Program-made: the position numbers and the translations under genes
The notes under the pieces: generated by a model
Seen by the model: only the letters and a program-made list of their open reading frames with translations
What the model was told of the DNA's origin: nothing
Database searches by the model: none
Part shown: positions 53,901 through 63,158 of the stretch, in pieces
Layout of the letters: each line of letters begins with the position of its first letter
Numbering within the stretch: position 1 is the first letter of the stretch
Assembly (NCBI GenBank): GCA_026122225.1
Contig: JANEZZ010002762.1
Span: 372,001-436,000 of the forward strand
Reading direction: 5' to 3'
Origin: Heloderma charlesbogerti
Taxonomy: Eukaryota > Chordata > Lepidosauria > Squamata > Helodermatidae
DNA: 64,000 nt

Positions 53901-56323
53901 ACAGACTTCACAGTCCATGCTCTTAGGGCACAATCCTATGGATGTTTAGACAAGAAGTTTTGTGTCTAAACTTGCCTAGGATTGCATCCGTAGAGACATA
54001 ACCATGAACCCAATCCTTACCGGGCTTGTTTAACTGCTCTCCTGCTCTAAGTATGCAAGCATTCTTGGTAAAATACTTTTATTTATTTATTTGAAGCATT
54101 TTTATCCTGCTTCTCAGCCAAAGGCTCCTGGAGAAGTTTATATGCAATCAGTAAAACATGACCGTCCCTGCCCGCAGGCTTACAATCTAAAAAGGAAACG
54201 ACACACAAGGAAAAAGGGATGGGGAGGGAAGAGGAAAAGATGCTCCCTTCTCCCTCACCATCGTCACAAATTCCAGACAGCACGAGTAAATCGCTGTTAC
54301 ATTTGGCGTTTCTCCCCAGGTGGCTCCGACAACCATTTGATCCTGGTGGACCTGCGCAACCGAGGCACGGACGGCGGCCGAGCTGAGCGGGTCCTTGAGC
54401 TCTGCTCGATCGCGTGCAACAAGAACACCTGTCCAGGTGAGGGTGGCGGAGGCAGAGGAGGCCCTGTTTGTGATGCTTGGGGTGGTGAAACATGCCCTGC
54501 AGCATGCTGCCAGGAGGTGATGGGAGTTGTAGTATGACACAGCTGGGAGGACACCAGGCTGGGGGAGGCTCTCCTAGGAGGACAGGTAGGATGTGTTTAC
54601 TAAACGAGCCCCTGAGGTGCTGTGCATTGCACGTCACCTTTTAAAAATGGTTGTAAGCCGCTTTGACGCACTATTCAAACGCAGACTTGGAATTTTTTTT
54701 TAATGTGTGGGGCAGTTGCTGTCCGCCACCCAAAAGGCAGAGCTCGCGTGTCCTCTAATCAAGGCCTCCCATCTTCCTGTGCTACTGTCAGGCCAGGGAA
54801 ACTGCTTTCTACTGAGCTGGACCAACGGTCCATCTCACCCAGTGAGTTTATCCTAGCTGGCAGCGGTTCTCCGGGGTCTCAGGCAAGGAGGGTTTTTTTC
54901 CCAGCCCTGCCACCCAAGATCCTTTTAATGGATTGAACATGGGGCCTTCTGTGTGCAAGGCAAGGCACATGCTCCAGCCCCCAAAGGGTTCTTGCTTAAT
55001 TAGTTACAAACCGCCTTATCCCAGTTCAGAGCCACTGACCCATCTAGCCTGGCCCGGCCCTGCCTACTCCTGTGGGAAGCACACTCCAAAGCTGAGAAGG
55101 GGCTTCCCAGAGCTGCAATCCCTTTAACTGAAGTTGCCAGGGGTGCAACTTGGGATTTTCTGCAGGCGAAGGAGGGGCTCTTCCCTCCAAGCCACGGCCC
55201 CTCCCCATTTCTAGAGAAATTTAAGGCAAACAGACAAGTAACAACTTGGCAATTAAAAAATGCCAACTGGGAAAGCCAAGACTTAACGACTGCCATCAAT
55301 TTTCACAGAATTCTCTATTGCAACCTTAACTCTGGCCAGCGTTGAGTTTCGTTTGATTTAACCCATGAATTCTTCCATCTTGCTAGGGGACAAAAGTGCT
55401 TTGCGCCCCAGCGGCTTGAGGTTGGGGACACCGGCTCTTACCTCCAGGGGATTCTTGGAAGAGGACTTCCAAAAAGTTGCTCACTTCATTCATAAAGGTA
55501 GGCAGCGTTCATGTGTGCCCAGTGGCGCCACCAGGGCTGGATTGCAGGACATAGGTCTGGGGCTCTGCAGCCCAGGAGGGCCCTCTAATGACCCTCTGAA
55601 GCCCGCGGCAGTTCCTCCTCCTCCTCGCTCGGCCTGACTAGTAAGAGGAAGTCCTGCAGCAGCCAGCTGGGAAAGGCTGCAGGCCTCACAGCATGCAATT
55701 CTAAAAGAACCCTTTTCCCCCTTAAGGTTTGAGTAGCAGCAATCTGAACCATTCCAATGCTGTGTTTGTGTGGGGACACGGCCAATGAGGACACAGGAGC
55801 GGCAGAGGGGTGTCTTCATGTCGCTCCCACTAAGCTTCAGTCCCTCCACTCCAGGGCAGCAGAACCTCAGGCCCAAATCCAGCTCTCTGGCGTTGTTTTA
55901 TTTCCCCTTGGTGGCTTCCCAGCTTCCTAAAAGGGTGAAGTGCTTCTCCGAAGGCTCAGTTACCGGCAGAAATTTGGCCCTCTGGTTGAAAGAGGTTCTG
56001 CACCCCTGCTGTACACTTATACTGAGGTTTTGGTAATCTGTCGAGCTAGTAAGCTGATAATTCCTGACTCCGTTGATAGCCCCCGTCAGGTTCTTTTCCT
56101 CTGCTGGCATGCAACAGCTCTTAATCCAGGTGTCTGTATCGCCCATCCAGGTATTGAACTCACCTTGCAGGTTCAGAGTGACATGAGCCCCAAAGCAATG
56201 CTGAGAGAGTTTAAAGAGAAGCTGGTGTCCGAGGAAAAGTACCAAGCCCACCTGAAATCTCTAAAGGAGGAGGTGGAGGCCTTCGCAGATTCCTTTCCGC
56301 TCCCTGGCCTGCCTGTTCTATAG
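41820..56323 (+). CDS. SHMT1: SHMT1, cytosolic serine hydroxymethyltransferase (11 coding exons, complete)
   Basis: A pyridoxal-phosphate enzyme that converts serine and tetrahydrofolate to glycine and 5,10-methylene-tetrahydrofolate in the cytosol. Eleven exons join in frame with GT-AG sites (41820-41921, 44384-44529, 47273-47388, 48738-48898, 49764-49845, 50333-50545, 51782-51898, 52157-52279, 54320-54436, 55387-55497, 56151-56323). They give 1461 bases and 486 residues, against 483 in human. Motifs in order: [68 protein letters not shown], the PLP-binding Lys259 in [34 protein letters not shown] and [12 protein letters not shown]. The N-terminus has no mitochondrial presequence, and synteny with SMCR8 excludes SHMT2. 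It is free of stops and frameshifts, so it is probably functional. Confidence 0.97.
42596..42930. repeat. Two short MITE remnants, CAATCCTATGC family
   Basis: GTGTACTCAGAAGTAACTCCC at about 42613 and TCTACTCAGAAGTAACTCCC at about 42880 are both followed by AATGAGGCTTG, matching the interior of the longer copies. Confidence 0.45.
43188..43320. repeat. Palindromic MITE, ACTACAACTCCCA family (copy h)
   Basis: GCCCTCCAGATGTTTTGGAT returns inverted as GTCCAAAACATCTGCAGGGC. Confidence 0.7.
43770..44065 (+). repeat. Dispersed repeat shared with 38550-38850
   Basis: It is the opposite-orientation partner of the intron 1 copy. It carries TTTTAGTCAATTAACC, AATTTGCATATGAG and a GGTCGATCAAAATG-type end. 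Confidence 0.45.
44065..44210 (+). mobile_element. Partial hAT-like element
   Basis: CGGGGTGTTGAACTTGAGGC and CATTTGGTGGTTGCCAGTAA belong to the same family as the 39633 copy. The left terminus has a substitution and the right end is missing. Confidence 0.5.
44384..44529 (+). CDS. SHMT1: SHMT1 exon 3, residues 35-82
   Basis: It encodes [19 protein letters not shown] and [20 protein letters not shown], up to PGQ and a split Arg codon. The acceptor is CTTGCCAAG and the donor GTGGGT. Confidence 0.97.
45165..45348 (-). mobile_element. tRNA-derived SINE (Sauria-type), reverse
   Basis: AAGAAGCTGCCTTATACC, GGCAGCAGCGGCTCTCCAGG and GGGATCGAACCCGGGACC (complement of the B box) are seen in order. Confidence 0.65.
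45490..45705 (-). mobile_element. tRNA-derived SINE (Sauria-type), reverse, diverged
   Basis: AACTGCCTGATACCAGGTC, GTGCCTCTCCAGGGTCCC and GGGGCTCTACCTCTGAGC match the family in order. Confidence 0.6.
45730..45900 (+). mobile_element. CR1-like LINE 3' fragment
   Basis: GCTGGATCAGACCAAAGGCC, TGTCCAGCATTCTGTTCC and TGACCAACCAGATGCCCC appear in the family order. Confidence 0.65.
46625..46752. repeat. Palindromic MITE, ACTACAACTCCCA family (copy i)
   Basis: ATCAGCCTTCCTCAACCCAG and GGACTACAACTCACACCATC return as CGTAATCCAGTCC and GCACCAGGTTGGGGAAGGC. Confidence 0.7.
47273..47388 (+). CDS. SHMT1: SHMT1 exon 4, residues 83-121
   Basis: It encodes [20 protein letters not shown] and up to WGVNVQPYS. 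The acceptor is CTTGTTAG and the donor GTACTC, which is weaker than the others. Confidence 0.95.
47389..48737 (+). other. SHMT1 intron 4
   Basis: It contains one hAT-like element (48210-48475). The rest is unassigned. Confidence 0.7.
48210..48475 (+). mobile_element. hAT-like element, left end lost
   Basis: It shares GGCAAAAAGGGCATGGCC and GAAACCACCAAATGCTTGG with the 39633 copy and ends CCTGAGGTTCAACACACCTG. Confidence 0.6.
48738..48898 (+). CDS. SHMT1: SHMT1 exon 5, residues 122-175
   Basis: It encodes [38 protein letters not shown] and up to SMPYK. The acceptor is CTGTTTCAG and the donor GTGAGC; it leaves in phase 0. Confidence 0.97.
49288..49388. repeat. Partial palindromic MITE (copy j)
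   Basis: GATGATGGGAGTTGTAGTCA and ACACATCTGGAGGGCGC then GGGTTGGGGGAGGCTG make up the right arm. Confidence 0.6.
49764..49845 (+). CDS. SHMT1: SHMT1 exon 6, residues 176-202
   Basis: It encodes [20 protein letters not shown] and HPKLIIA. The acceptor is CTTATCAG and the donor GTAAGG. Confidence 0.96.
50333..50545 (+). CDS. SHMT1: SHMT1 exon 7 with the PLP lysine, residues 203-273
   Basis: It encodes [40 protein letters not shown] and the Schiff-base lysine in [17 protein letters not shown]. The acceptor is TCTGTCCTAG and the donor GTGAGG. Confidence 0.97.
50603..50855 (-). mobile_element. hAT-like element, diverged
   Basis: CAGGAGTGTGGAACCCCAGG on the left and CTATCACTTGGTGGTTCCCC plus TTACTGGCAGCGAGAGCTTT inside match, in reverse, the 39633 copy. 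Confidence 0.5.
51230..51375 (-). mobile_element. tRNA-derived SINE fragment, reverse
   Basis: GGGGATTGAACCTGGGACC and GCAGAGCAGGGGCTCTGCC are the complement of the B-box and A-box regions. Confidence 0.55.
51782..51898 (+). CDS. SHMT1: SHMT1 exon 8, residues 274-312
   Basis: It encodes [20 protein letters not shown] and [17 protein letters not shown]. The acceptor is CCCTTCAG and the donor GTGAGA. Confidence 0.97.
52157..52279 (+). CDS. SHMT1: SHMT1 exon 9, residues 313-353
   Basis: It encodes [38 protein letters not shown] and IVT. The acceptor is TTTTGGCCAG and the donor GTAAGA. Confidence 0.97.
52925..53065. repeat. Palindromic MITE, ACTACAACTCCCA family (copy k)
   Basis: CCCAGATGTTTTGGACTACA and ATTCCCAAGATTCCTGATC return as GATGGGAGTTGAAGTCC and AAAACATCTGGAGGGCAGC. 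Confidence 0.75.
53760..53900. repeat. Palindromic MITE, ACTACAACTCCCA family (copy l)
   Basis: It is one of the best-preserved copies. CAACCTGGTGCCCTCCAG and GGACTACAACTCCCAGCATT return as GATGGGAGTTGAAGTCCAGC and GCACCAGGTTGGGGAAGGC. Confidence 0.8.
53930..53992. repeat. Inverted MITE, CAATCCTATGC family
   Basis: GGGCACAATCCTATGGATG and TTTAGACA face TGTCTAAACTTGCCTAGG and ATTGCATCC. The central loop is very short. Confidence 0.65.
54320..54436 (+). CDS. SHMT1: SHMT1 exon 10, residues 354-392
   Basis: It encodes [20 protein letters not shown] and [19 protein letters not shown]. The acceptor is TCTCCCCAG and the donor GTGAGG. Confidence 0.97.
54480..54575. repeat. Partial palindromic MITE (copy m)
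   Basis: GTGATGGGAGTTGTAGTATG, GGGAGGACACCAGGCTGGG and GGAGGCTCTCC form the right arm. Confidence 0.55.
54785..55205 (-). mobile_element. Two adjacent tRNA-derived SINE copies, both reversed and diverged
   Basis: The first (54785-54985) shows GGCAGCGGTTCTCCGGGG and GGATTGAACATGGGGCC. The second (55000-55205) shows AACCGCCTTATCCCAG and GCAACTTGGGATTTTCTGC. Their shared orientation suggests independent insertions or a local duplication. Confidence 0.5.
55387..55497 (+). CDS. SHMT1: SHMT1 exon 11, residues 393-429
   Basis: It encodes [20 protein letters not shown] and [17 protein letters not shown]. The acceptor is CTTGCTAG and the donor GTAGGC. Confidence 0.97.
55858..56010 (-). mobile_element. 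Partial hAT-like element
   Basis: CAGCAGAACCTCAGGCCC on the left and TTGAAAGAGGTTCTGCACCC on the right are inverted termini of the 39633 family. It lies in SHMT1 intron 11 (55498-56150). Confidence 0.55.
56151..56323 (+). CDS. SHMT1: SHMT1 exon 12 (last), residues 430-486
   Basis: It encodes [20 protein letters not shown] and ends [12 protein letters not shown] then TAG (56321-56323). The acceptor is CGCCCATCCAG. Confidence 0.96.
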
Positions 56324-56442
56324 GAGGCACCCACTCCCAATGGGCAAGGAAACCCACCCCGGGATGGCGGGGTTGTCTCCTGGCTACTTGGAAGCTTCTG
56401 CGGTCTTCTCCAGCTACCCTCATGCAAACTGGATCTAGGAGG

Positions 56443-56448
56443 AATAAA
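56443..56448 (+). terminator. SHMT1: SHMT1 polyadenylation signal
   Basis: A canonical AATAAA lies 120 bases after the stop codon, followed by a CA-rich microsatellite. A longer 3' UTR using the AATAAA near 58061 cannot be excluded. Confidence 0.6.
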
Positions 56449-57479
56449 GCCAGGCACTTCAAATACACCCCCCACACACACACACACACAACACACACAC
56501 TCTCCCCCTCTTCTTTACTGTTCATACAAGCAGGGGCTGCTTTGACAACTTGCTCTTTAACCAACCTCTTCCCCCCACCCCACTTAAAAAAAAAAAATGG
56601 TGCAAGGATTACAGAGCTCAGAAGGAAACTGGCACACATCCAACAGAATTTAAAACCCTCCATTAACATATTATTACTAGTATTAATGGACATCCCTGCA
56701 AGAGAGTGTTGAGCCGGGTCCTAAGAGATGGGCCCACCAAGTCGCTGTGGATTGAAATCTCAGGTCAACAAAGTATAGAATACAGGATTAGCCCCTACCA
56801 ACAGTGACGCTAGTCTGGAAGCGGAAGAGAAAGTGAGAGGGTAATACTCAACTCTGCTGACCATGACATCCAACTCCCCTTAGATTTGACTGGACAAGTC
56901 AAATGTGTCATGAGTAGAGATGTACGAATTTTGTTAAATCCATCCCGTCTCTGTTTTGCAGATTTTGTTTCGTCTACTCATTGATGTAATCTGATTTTTC
57001 TCAATTTCCCGAACATGCGTTCCTGTTGGAAACTGCACAGCTGCAGAAACACACCGCCACATGCATTTTCACGCATTAACCTATGGGGGGGAATGTGCAT
57101 TTTCGGTCAATCCTCCCACCCCACCCCAGTATGTTTCGTATTTTGAACAACTAGATATCAGAACTCATTTGCAGATTTCTCTGACATCCTTAGTCATGAG
57201 TAGGGCTGAACTTAATTTTTGTGGGGTTTGCTCCTGCCCCTACTCCATTGAAACTGGCCCTTTTTGAAAAGTAGAATTTCTAGTCTAATCAGCCAGCAAT
57301 ATGGACCCATAAAAGGCTGATTGTTTTGAGTTTGCTTCACTGGAGCAGTTAAACTGTTTTCAAGCCAGTTTTAAGATGCAGAGAAAGGAGAGGGAGAAAG
57401 ACAGAAGTTTTTCATTGATGGAAACAAAACCCTCCTTTCATTAATGGAATTCCAAAGTGCTGGGTGGTCATGGCTTTAG

Positions 57480-57650
57480 CAGCGGATGGGGAACCTCCAT
57501 GTTCAGAGGTAGTCTACCACTGCAGACCCATTGCTAGGGAGGAACAATGGGAGAGGGCTACTGCCTTTTATGACCTCCTAGTTGGTTTTCCAAAAACATG
57601 GCTGGTCACAGTGAGAAGCAAGACACTGGATTAAATAGAGCTTTTGGTTA
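57480..57650 (-). mobile_element. CR1-like LINE 3' fragment, diverged
   Basis: CTCCATGTTCAGAGGTAGTC, GGCTGGTCACAGTGAGAAGC and AGACACTGGATTAAATAGAG follow the family order in reverse. Confidence 0.5.
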
Positions 57651-58149
57651 GATACAGTTAGATACATTAGATACAGTTCCAAGTCTGCCCCCTTGGTAGG
57701 CTACAGAGATTTCAATGATGTATAACAATGGAGGGACTCTTTAAAGGGGAGGGGTCTGTTTCTACTTTCAAGGCTCATCTCCATAATAGCTACCTGTGGA
57801 ATAGCAACTGACAGTTTCCTTGCTGCTATGCCAAAGAATGAGTGAAGTTTACGCAAACCATCTCAGATACAATTTTATGAAAACAACACTGATTACCACG
57901 GGGAGCCAAAACTCGGTCTCTCTTAATCCAAGGGACGTCGCATGCCCTGCTGAACTGCACATTTTGCATTCTCCAGTTCTCTCCCCATTCTCCCCCGCCC
58001 CCCGGTTCATATCAGACATGTGAGCCAAGAAGCATAGTCAGGACAGTTTTTACTAAGCACAATAAAATTAGGAATTTAACCACAATATATGCCAAGAATT
58101 ATATAAGCTTTAAAAAATACAACAAATTTTTTTTTTGTATTTCAAAAAT

Positions 58150-61100
58150 ATTTGAGACCAAATAAATAATTTCTTCTTTTTTAATGTACATTTTTCCATT
58201 GGAGTCACTGGGTGTTTAATATTGTTTGTCAAGCTCTTGTGCAGCACACACCTTAACAGCACTAACACACAGGAAGGCATGCTGCTCAGATTTCTTCGAC
58301 AAAGACACTCCCCTATTTTGTTTTTCTCCTAACTATTGCCTACGCAAAAGTGCTGTGTACATACAGGTACAGACGAGAAACTTAACATGCAGTAATGAGA
58401 GAAGCTGTTTGGAAAGGGGAGAGTTCGAGAGATCTGCCGGCCTGACCCAGCTTGAGACAGAGAGAGTGAGCAGGTGGTGGATGAGAAGAAGAGGCAGAAT
58501 CTCAGGACAGAGCGCTTGTGTGCTCGTGTCCTCCGCGCTGCCCAGGAAGGCTGCAGTTTCTAACGTTACCATTGGAAATATCAGCAACAGCTCAACTCAC
58601 GCAGCCCTCTTCGCCTGCGAAAGGAACGCCAATTCACCCACCTCAAGGGGCTGATTATGCTGGAGTTGTCATATTTCCTGTTGTGAGATGTGCGCCTCAC
58701 CTACATGTCCTGCTCCTGCAGAACGACCTATATGCATGTTTGCTGGATGATAGCTGCAGAAATGTGCAAACTACTCAGTGGGGGAATGCCTAGATGAAGC
58801 TCTAGTCTGCCAGCAGCTCTTACTGGGTGAGGGCACTGCCCATCTCTGCAGCCCACTGCACACATTAAAACTGCTCATCTTTAACCATGACGCAAGATTG
58901 GGAGCTGCTCACAGGCTTCTTTCTAGGCTTCGGTCCCACATCAATCCCCCTCCCTTCTGAGGTGTATGGTGTCTGCCAAAAGTTTATGGCTATCCATGGT
59001 TAGCTTTTAAACCAGGGTTTGAAGCTGGTTTGCACCATCAGCATTGCCTTCAGTGTGGGTGTAACATTACGCTACGGTTAAAGCTGATGAGGGAGGGCAC
59101 ATGAACTTGCAGAGCGCTCACCACTGTTAGCTGTGGTTGGGGACAGCAATGGTTGTGTTTGCTCTGGCCTTTCAGGGCTAGCAGGATGAAAACACAAGGC
59201 TAACTTGTATTCTTCCACAAATCAATGCACCATCTTTAAAAGCAGGATGCCAGAGAGCAGCCACACACCTGCCTTCTTGCTTAGTCACACAGAGGATTTG
59301 CAAGGTTTTTCACTGGATGAATTCAGTAATTCATTGTTGTTGTTTTGCCCTGGAAGAGGAAGTACAGATAGGAAATGACAACCAGTCCATAATGGAGTAC
59401 AGGACGAGGAGGGGCTTAAAAGAAGCAAGAAAGGGGCACTCACTGTAATACTTTTCACAGGAGAGGGTGTTTCAATGACACTTAGTAGGCTCTGCAGTGG
59501 TTTTTGCTAAGGAATGCTTTTTGCTAACAGAATGGCAGCCCCTAGCTGACCTTGCACCTACTTACAGGTGAATCTGTTATAAAGATCAGCAGTGCATGCT
59601 ACTGTACAACAGATCTGTGAACTACCAAGACTGATCCCAGAGCCTCTGTTCCCTTCACACAAGATATTCAGGCATCTCTGCGAGGGTAACTAATGCTTTG
59701 GTGCCCACAGATAGTAAGTAATATGAGAGCCGTAATCACAAGCTGAAAACTTGGCTGAAAGGCAGTCAATAAAACCCCTGTGGATCCAGCCCAGATCTCT
59801 TCTTCAGATATCCTTCATGTATTTCTAGTAATGGTGCAAGTTTTGAAAAGGTATTAGATTCTTCTTAAGATATTCAAGTGTGTATGCAAAGAATGGAAGG
59901 CATTGCTCAGCTAAGCCTAAACAAAACACTGAGCATGGAGGACTAGACCTAAGATTTGGTGCCTAGAGGACTTGGTGAAGGCTTTCTGAGGGCCCTAAAT
60001 AAAACACAGATGTCAGATTCTCGGCGGAGGCAGACAGCGTAGAGGGGCGGAACATCTAAACAGAAGGCTACTACTGTACGAAGTAGACTTGTTTAGGAAA
60101 GCAAGAAAAAGCTACCTCTGCTGAGGCACTGCCTACCACCACCACCCTCTTTCACCATCAATGAAGAAAATGTCTAGAAATGACGACTTGCGATTGAAAT
60201 GTAGGGAACTGGCAAAATGAGAAGAGCCCACCAGATGGATGGAGCAGACCGGTGTCTTAACGCAACTCAAACTGAAGGGGTCTCTTGACCTAGACTTTAT
60301 CGATGACATCCCAATGACTTGTTCTCCCTCTGATTTGAAATGTCCAGATAAAGTTGCCGCGCAATGCAATGTCAACACGCTAGGACTCTCTCTGACACAG
60401 CCACGGCCAGTGACAAGGAAGGAAACTGGCAATGTGGAGATGACACAGCATGGGCAAACATTCCCAAACATGACAACAGGGGGAGCTAGATATAAGGATG
60501 GCATGTGGAGCGGGAGGCGAAGGAAAAATCAATCACACTCAGGAAGGCTACTGTGCATCTTGGAATATTGGTGGTCCTGCATAATCCTGACATGTCAGAG
60601 GAAAGAAGAGGAGATGCCAACAAATTATCTCAACTCTGGCTTCTATTTTATTCCAGTACAAACCCAGAGGGGCCGTTTGCAGTGTGGCAGCCTCTTCCGC
60701 TTTACAGCAGAACCCACGATCAGTTCCTTTGTAGGTTGTGCATGATATGTGAACCCAGAACCCTCTATTATTTAGGGGCTAAACAGCCCAGCGGTCACCC
60801 TATGGCTTGTTTTTGGGTTAACTGCCAGGGTGTTTAGCCCCTAAACAACCCAGCACTCCAGGTTCGCACAACCTACAAAGCAGCTAATCATGGGTTGTGC
60901 ACTGAAGTGGAAGAGAGGGGCCCCCATTTGTCCTGATGGGTTGTGATGTGCGAACTAGGTCAGAGAATTTATCCACAAGGTCTCACTAGTGGACGGTGTG
61001 AAAATTGCCTGGACTGTTTCCTCCATTAAGAATGATTTGGGCTGTCATACAAGCAGTTTGCAGGGGGGGAAGTAGGAAGTAAGAGAGAGAGGTTGTCACT

Positions 61101-63158
61101 GAAAACCTCTGAAAGTTAGCTGCCTACTTGGCAGAACTACAGCTGAGGCTGATTATGTCAAAAGGGGGCACTCCCACCTACTTTGGCCAGAAAGCTCTCA
61201 CTTCATCATGGCTGACAATAAGGGCTAGTCTTTCTTTCCCATCCACCCCAATTTTAAAATGAAGAAGCATCAGGGTATGGTGTGAGAAAGGTTTGTCCAT
61301 GCCACTCTCTCGAAGTCTGCCATTCTCAATATTAAGTCACACAGTGTCTTTTCCAGGGTGGCCTCTACAAATACTCTTTACTTAAAGAACTCAAAAGTGC
61401 AGCATAGCAAGGCATCTCCCTTTTGAATGGGATGCTTCTTTTTTACATATAAATATATACAATAGTGCAGCTTTTGCATCAAGTTTTCCAGAATACTTAA
61501 AACACTACACCTGACACTCACTCTTGAAGCTTCCTCTGGTTCATCAGAAACTTTACATTCAGTTCCAGATCTGTCTCAAATAATCGCATTGAACAGAGGT
61601 TTTAAAACACATACATATATATACATATTAGTCCAGTTACTCTTGTAAAGTTTGTGTCTCTCCACCCCATCATCACCAGTCTCCTGACACAGGAAACAGA
61701 AAGAGAATGTTTTAAAAAAGGGAAATGAAACCAGCAAGGCGTTTCTCTACCCTTAAAAGTTACTATCAGCTGACCCATTAAGATGTGCTGCTGCACTTAT
61801 CCACAGCCAAGAAGCAGATGAGATGTGGTCTCATTGGAAATCTCAAGTTTCCACTGGGTAAAAGAAAGAGAAGAGCACAAATTCTACTGGATTTAACCAG
61901 AATTCCAGAGATACGTAAAAGGCCAAAATTGATGGCATCCAACAGAGCTTGTGGCTCGTGAGGGGTTTGGAACAAAAGCCCTCCATGTTCAATCATCATC
62001 AGCAAGCTACCTGACCAGCAACCATCAAAACACACAGCTATGGTAGAGGTAGTAAAATTGTTGGAAAGGCCTGGTGTTCAAATAAACAAAACCAGAGTGG
62101 AAATGTTTACCTCGGAGGATGGCTATATGCATACGGCAAACAAAACCCATCCTCTGAAAAGCAGCATGGGGGAGGGGGGAGGCCTAATCCAGTACATTAA
62201 TTCCCAATGACACCTGAGTGCTAAGGTTGAAGGACATTGGGCAGTTCCAGAGACTTCTCCCAGTATGCTGCTGGGGGGGGAGGGGGGTTGCGCCAGTCTA
62301 AATGACAGGGCCCAAAGCATGCCAGTTCCACCTGCCATCTTGCCTTACATCCCCCAATGCTGCAAAAGCAAAGCCATAGAGACATGTGGGTTCCCCCTCT
62401 ATAAAAGGCAAACCAGACGTCGCAGACTCTAGCGCTTGATGTTCATGCCGCTGAGGCCTCTTTGTGCTTTCAAATACCTGGAAGGTCTTCACCACACCTT
62501 TGACCTGAAGAGCCAGGAAGTGCCTTGTGCAATTCTCTCTCAACGCCCTGCACCTCCATTGCCCAGGAATTCACAATTCTAGGAGCTGTTCCAATTCCCA
62601 TTGACACTGCAAAGAGACCCTATGGATCGGCCAACTCCTGATTATTGTGATCCTTGGGCATTTGAACTCTTACCTACTTAGATTTCAGAAGAAAAAAGTA
62701 AACTCCACTTTCTATTCTATCCCACCCACTCCCCTGCCCCAAAGGTTAGGTTTGCTATGCTTCTGAAACATGTTTCTGTAGGTCATTTTAGTTTCTAAAA
62801 ATGCACACAGGTCCTCAGTACCACCACACAAGCCCCCACACACATGTATGCTGCCAACCACATGCCATGTGGATTTCCCACTTCTATATGGCCCACCACT
62901 CCATAAAGATCCTACTCCTGCTTCCCCGCCACCTTCAACAGCCATTTAGAATTTGATAGCATCCCTTTTTCAAAGAGGTGCAACCGAGATTTTGGAAGTC
63001 TCATTTTAATGAGGTCAGCTTAGCCACGCTGGGTCCATCCTAAGGATTCTCACTGACTAATATGTTGACTGTGGAATCATGTCTGCCAGTAAAGAGCCAC
63101 AAGGGAGCACAGATGATCGCCGTGTGAGACAGGATGCAAGGGGGCGGGCCAGACAGGA
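58150..63158 (-). other. SMCR8: SMCR8 3' UTR (inferred)
   Basis: About 5 kb after the SMCR8 stop lacks coding exons and, unlike the rest of the window, is almost free of dispersed repeats. The exception is an inverted repeat at 60705-60905. ATTAAA hexamers on the minus strand near 58178 and 58214 could end the transcript. The known SMCR8 transcript in mammals also has a 3' UTR of several kilobases. Confidence 0.5.
60705..60905. repeat. Long inverted repeat in the SMCR8 3' region
   Basis: AACCCACGATCAG, TTTGTAGGTTGTGCATG, GTGAACCC and TTAGGGGCTAAACAGCCC face inverted GTTTAGCCCCTAAACAACCC, GGTTCGCACAACCTACAAAG and CTAATCATGGGTT, across a loop of roughly 40 bases. Confidence 0.75.

Larger units (their letters stand above)
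52280..54319 (+). other. SHMT1 intron 9
   Basis: It contains a short hAT-like end (52726-52830), two palindromic MITEs (52925, 53760), an inverted MITE (53930) and a LINE-tail-like stretch (54075-54190). The region 53100-53700 is unassigned. Confidence 0.65.
54437..55386 (+). other. SHMT1 intron 10
   Basis: It holds part of a palindromic MITE (54480-54575) and two adjacent reversed SINE copies (54785-54985, 55000-55205). Confidence 0.65.
56324..58150. other. SHMT1 3' UTR and SHMT1-SMCR8 inter-tail region
   Basis: It starts with the SHMT1 3' UTR and a (CA)n run (56466-56500). A diverged CR1-like fragment lies at 57480-57650, and A/T-rich sequence follows near 58060-58200. No gene was recognised. 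Confidence 0.55.

Noticed and set aside
41820..56323. SHMT2 (mitochondrial isozyme)
   Set aside because: There is no presequence, the length and C-terminus fit the cytosolic form, and the neighbour is SMCR8.
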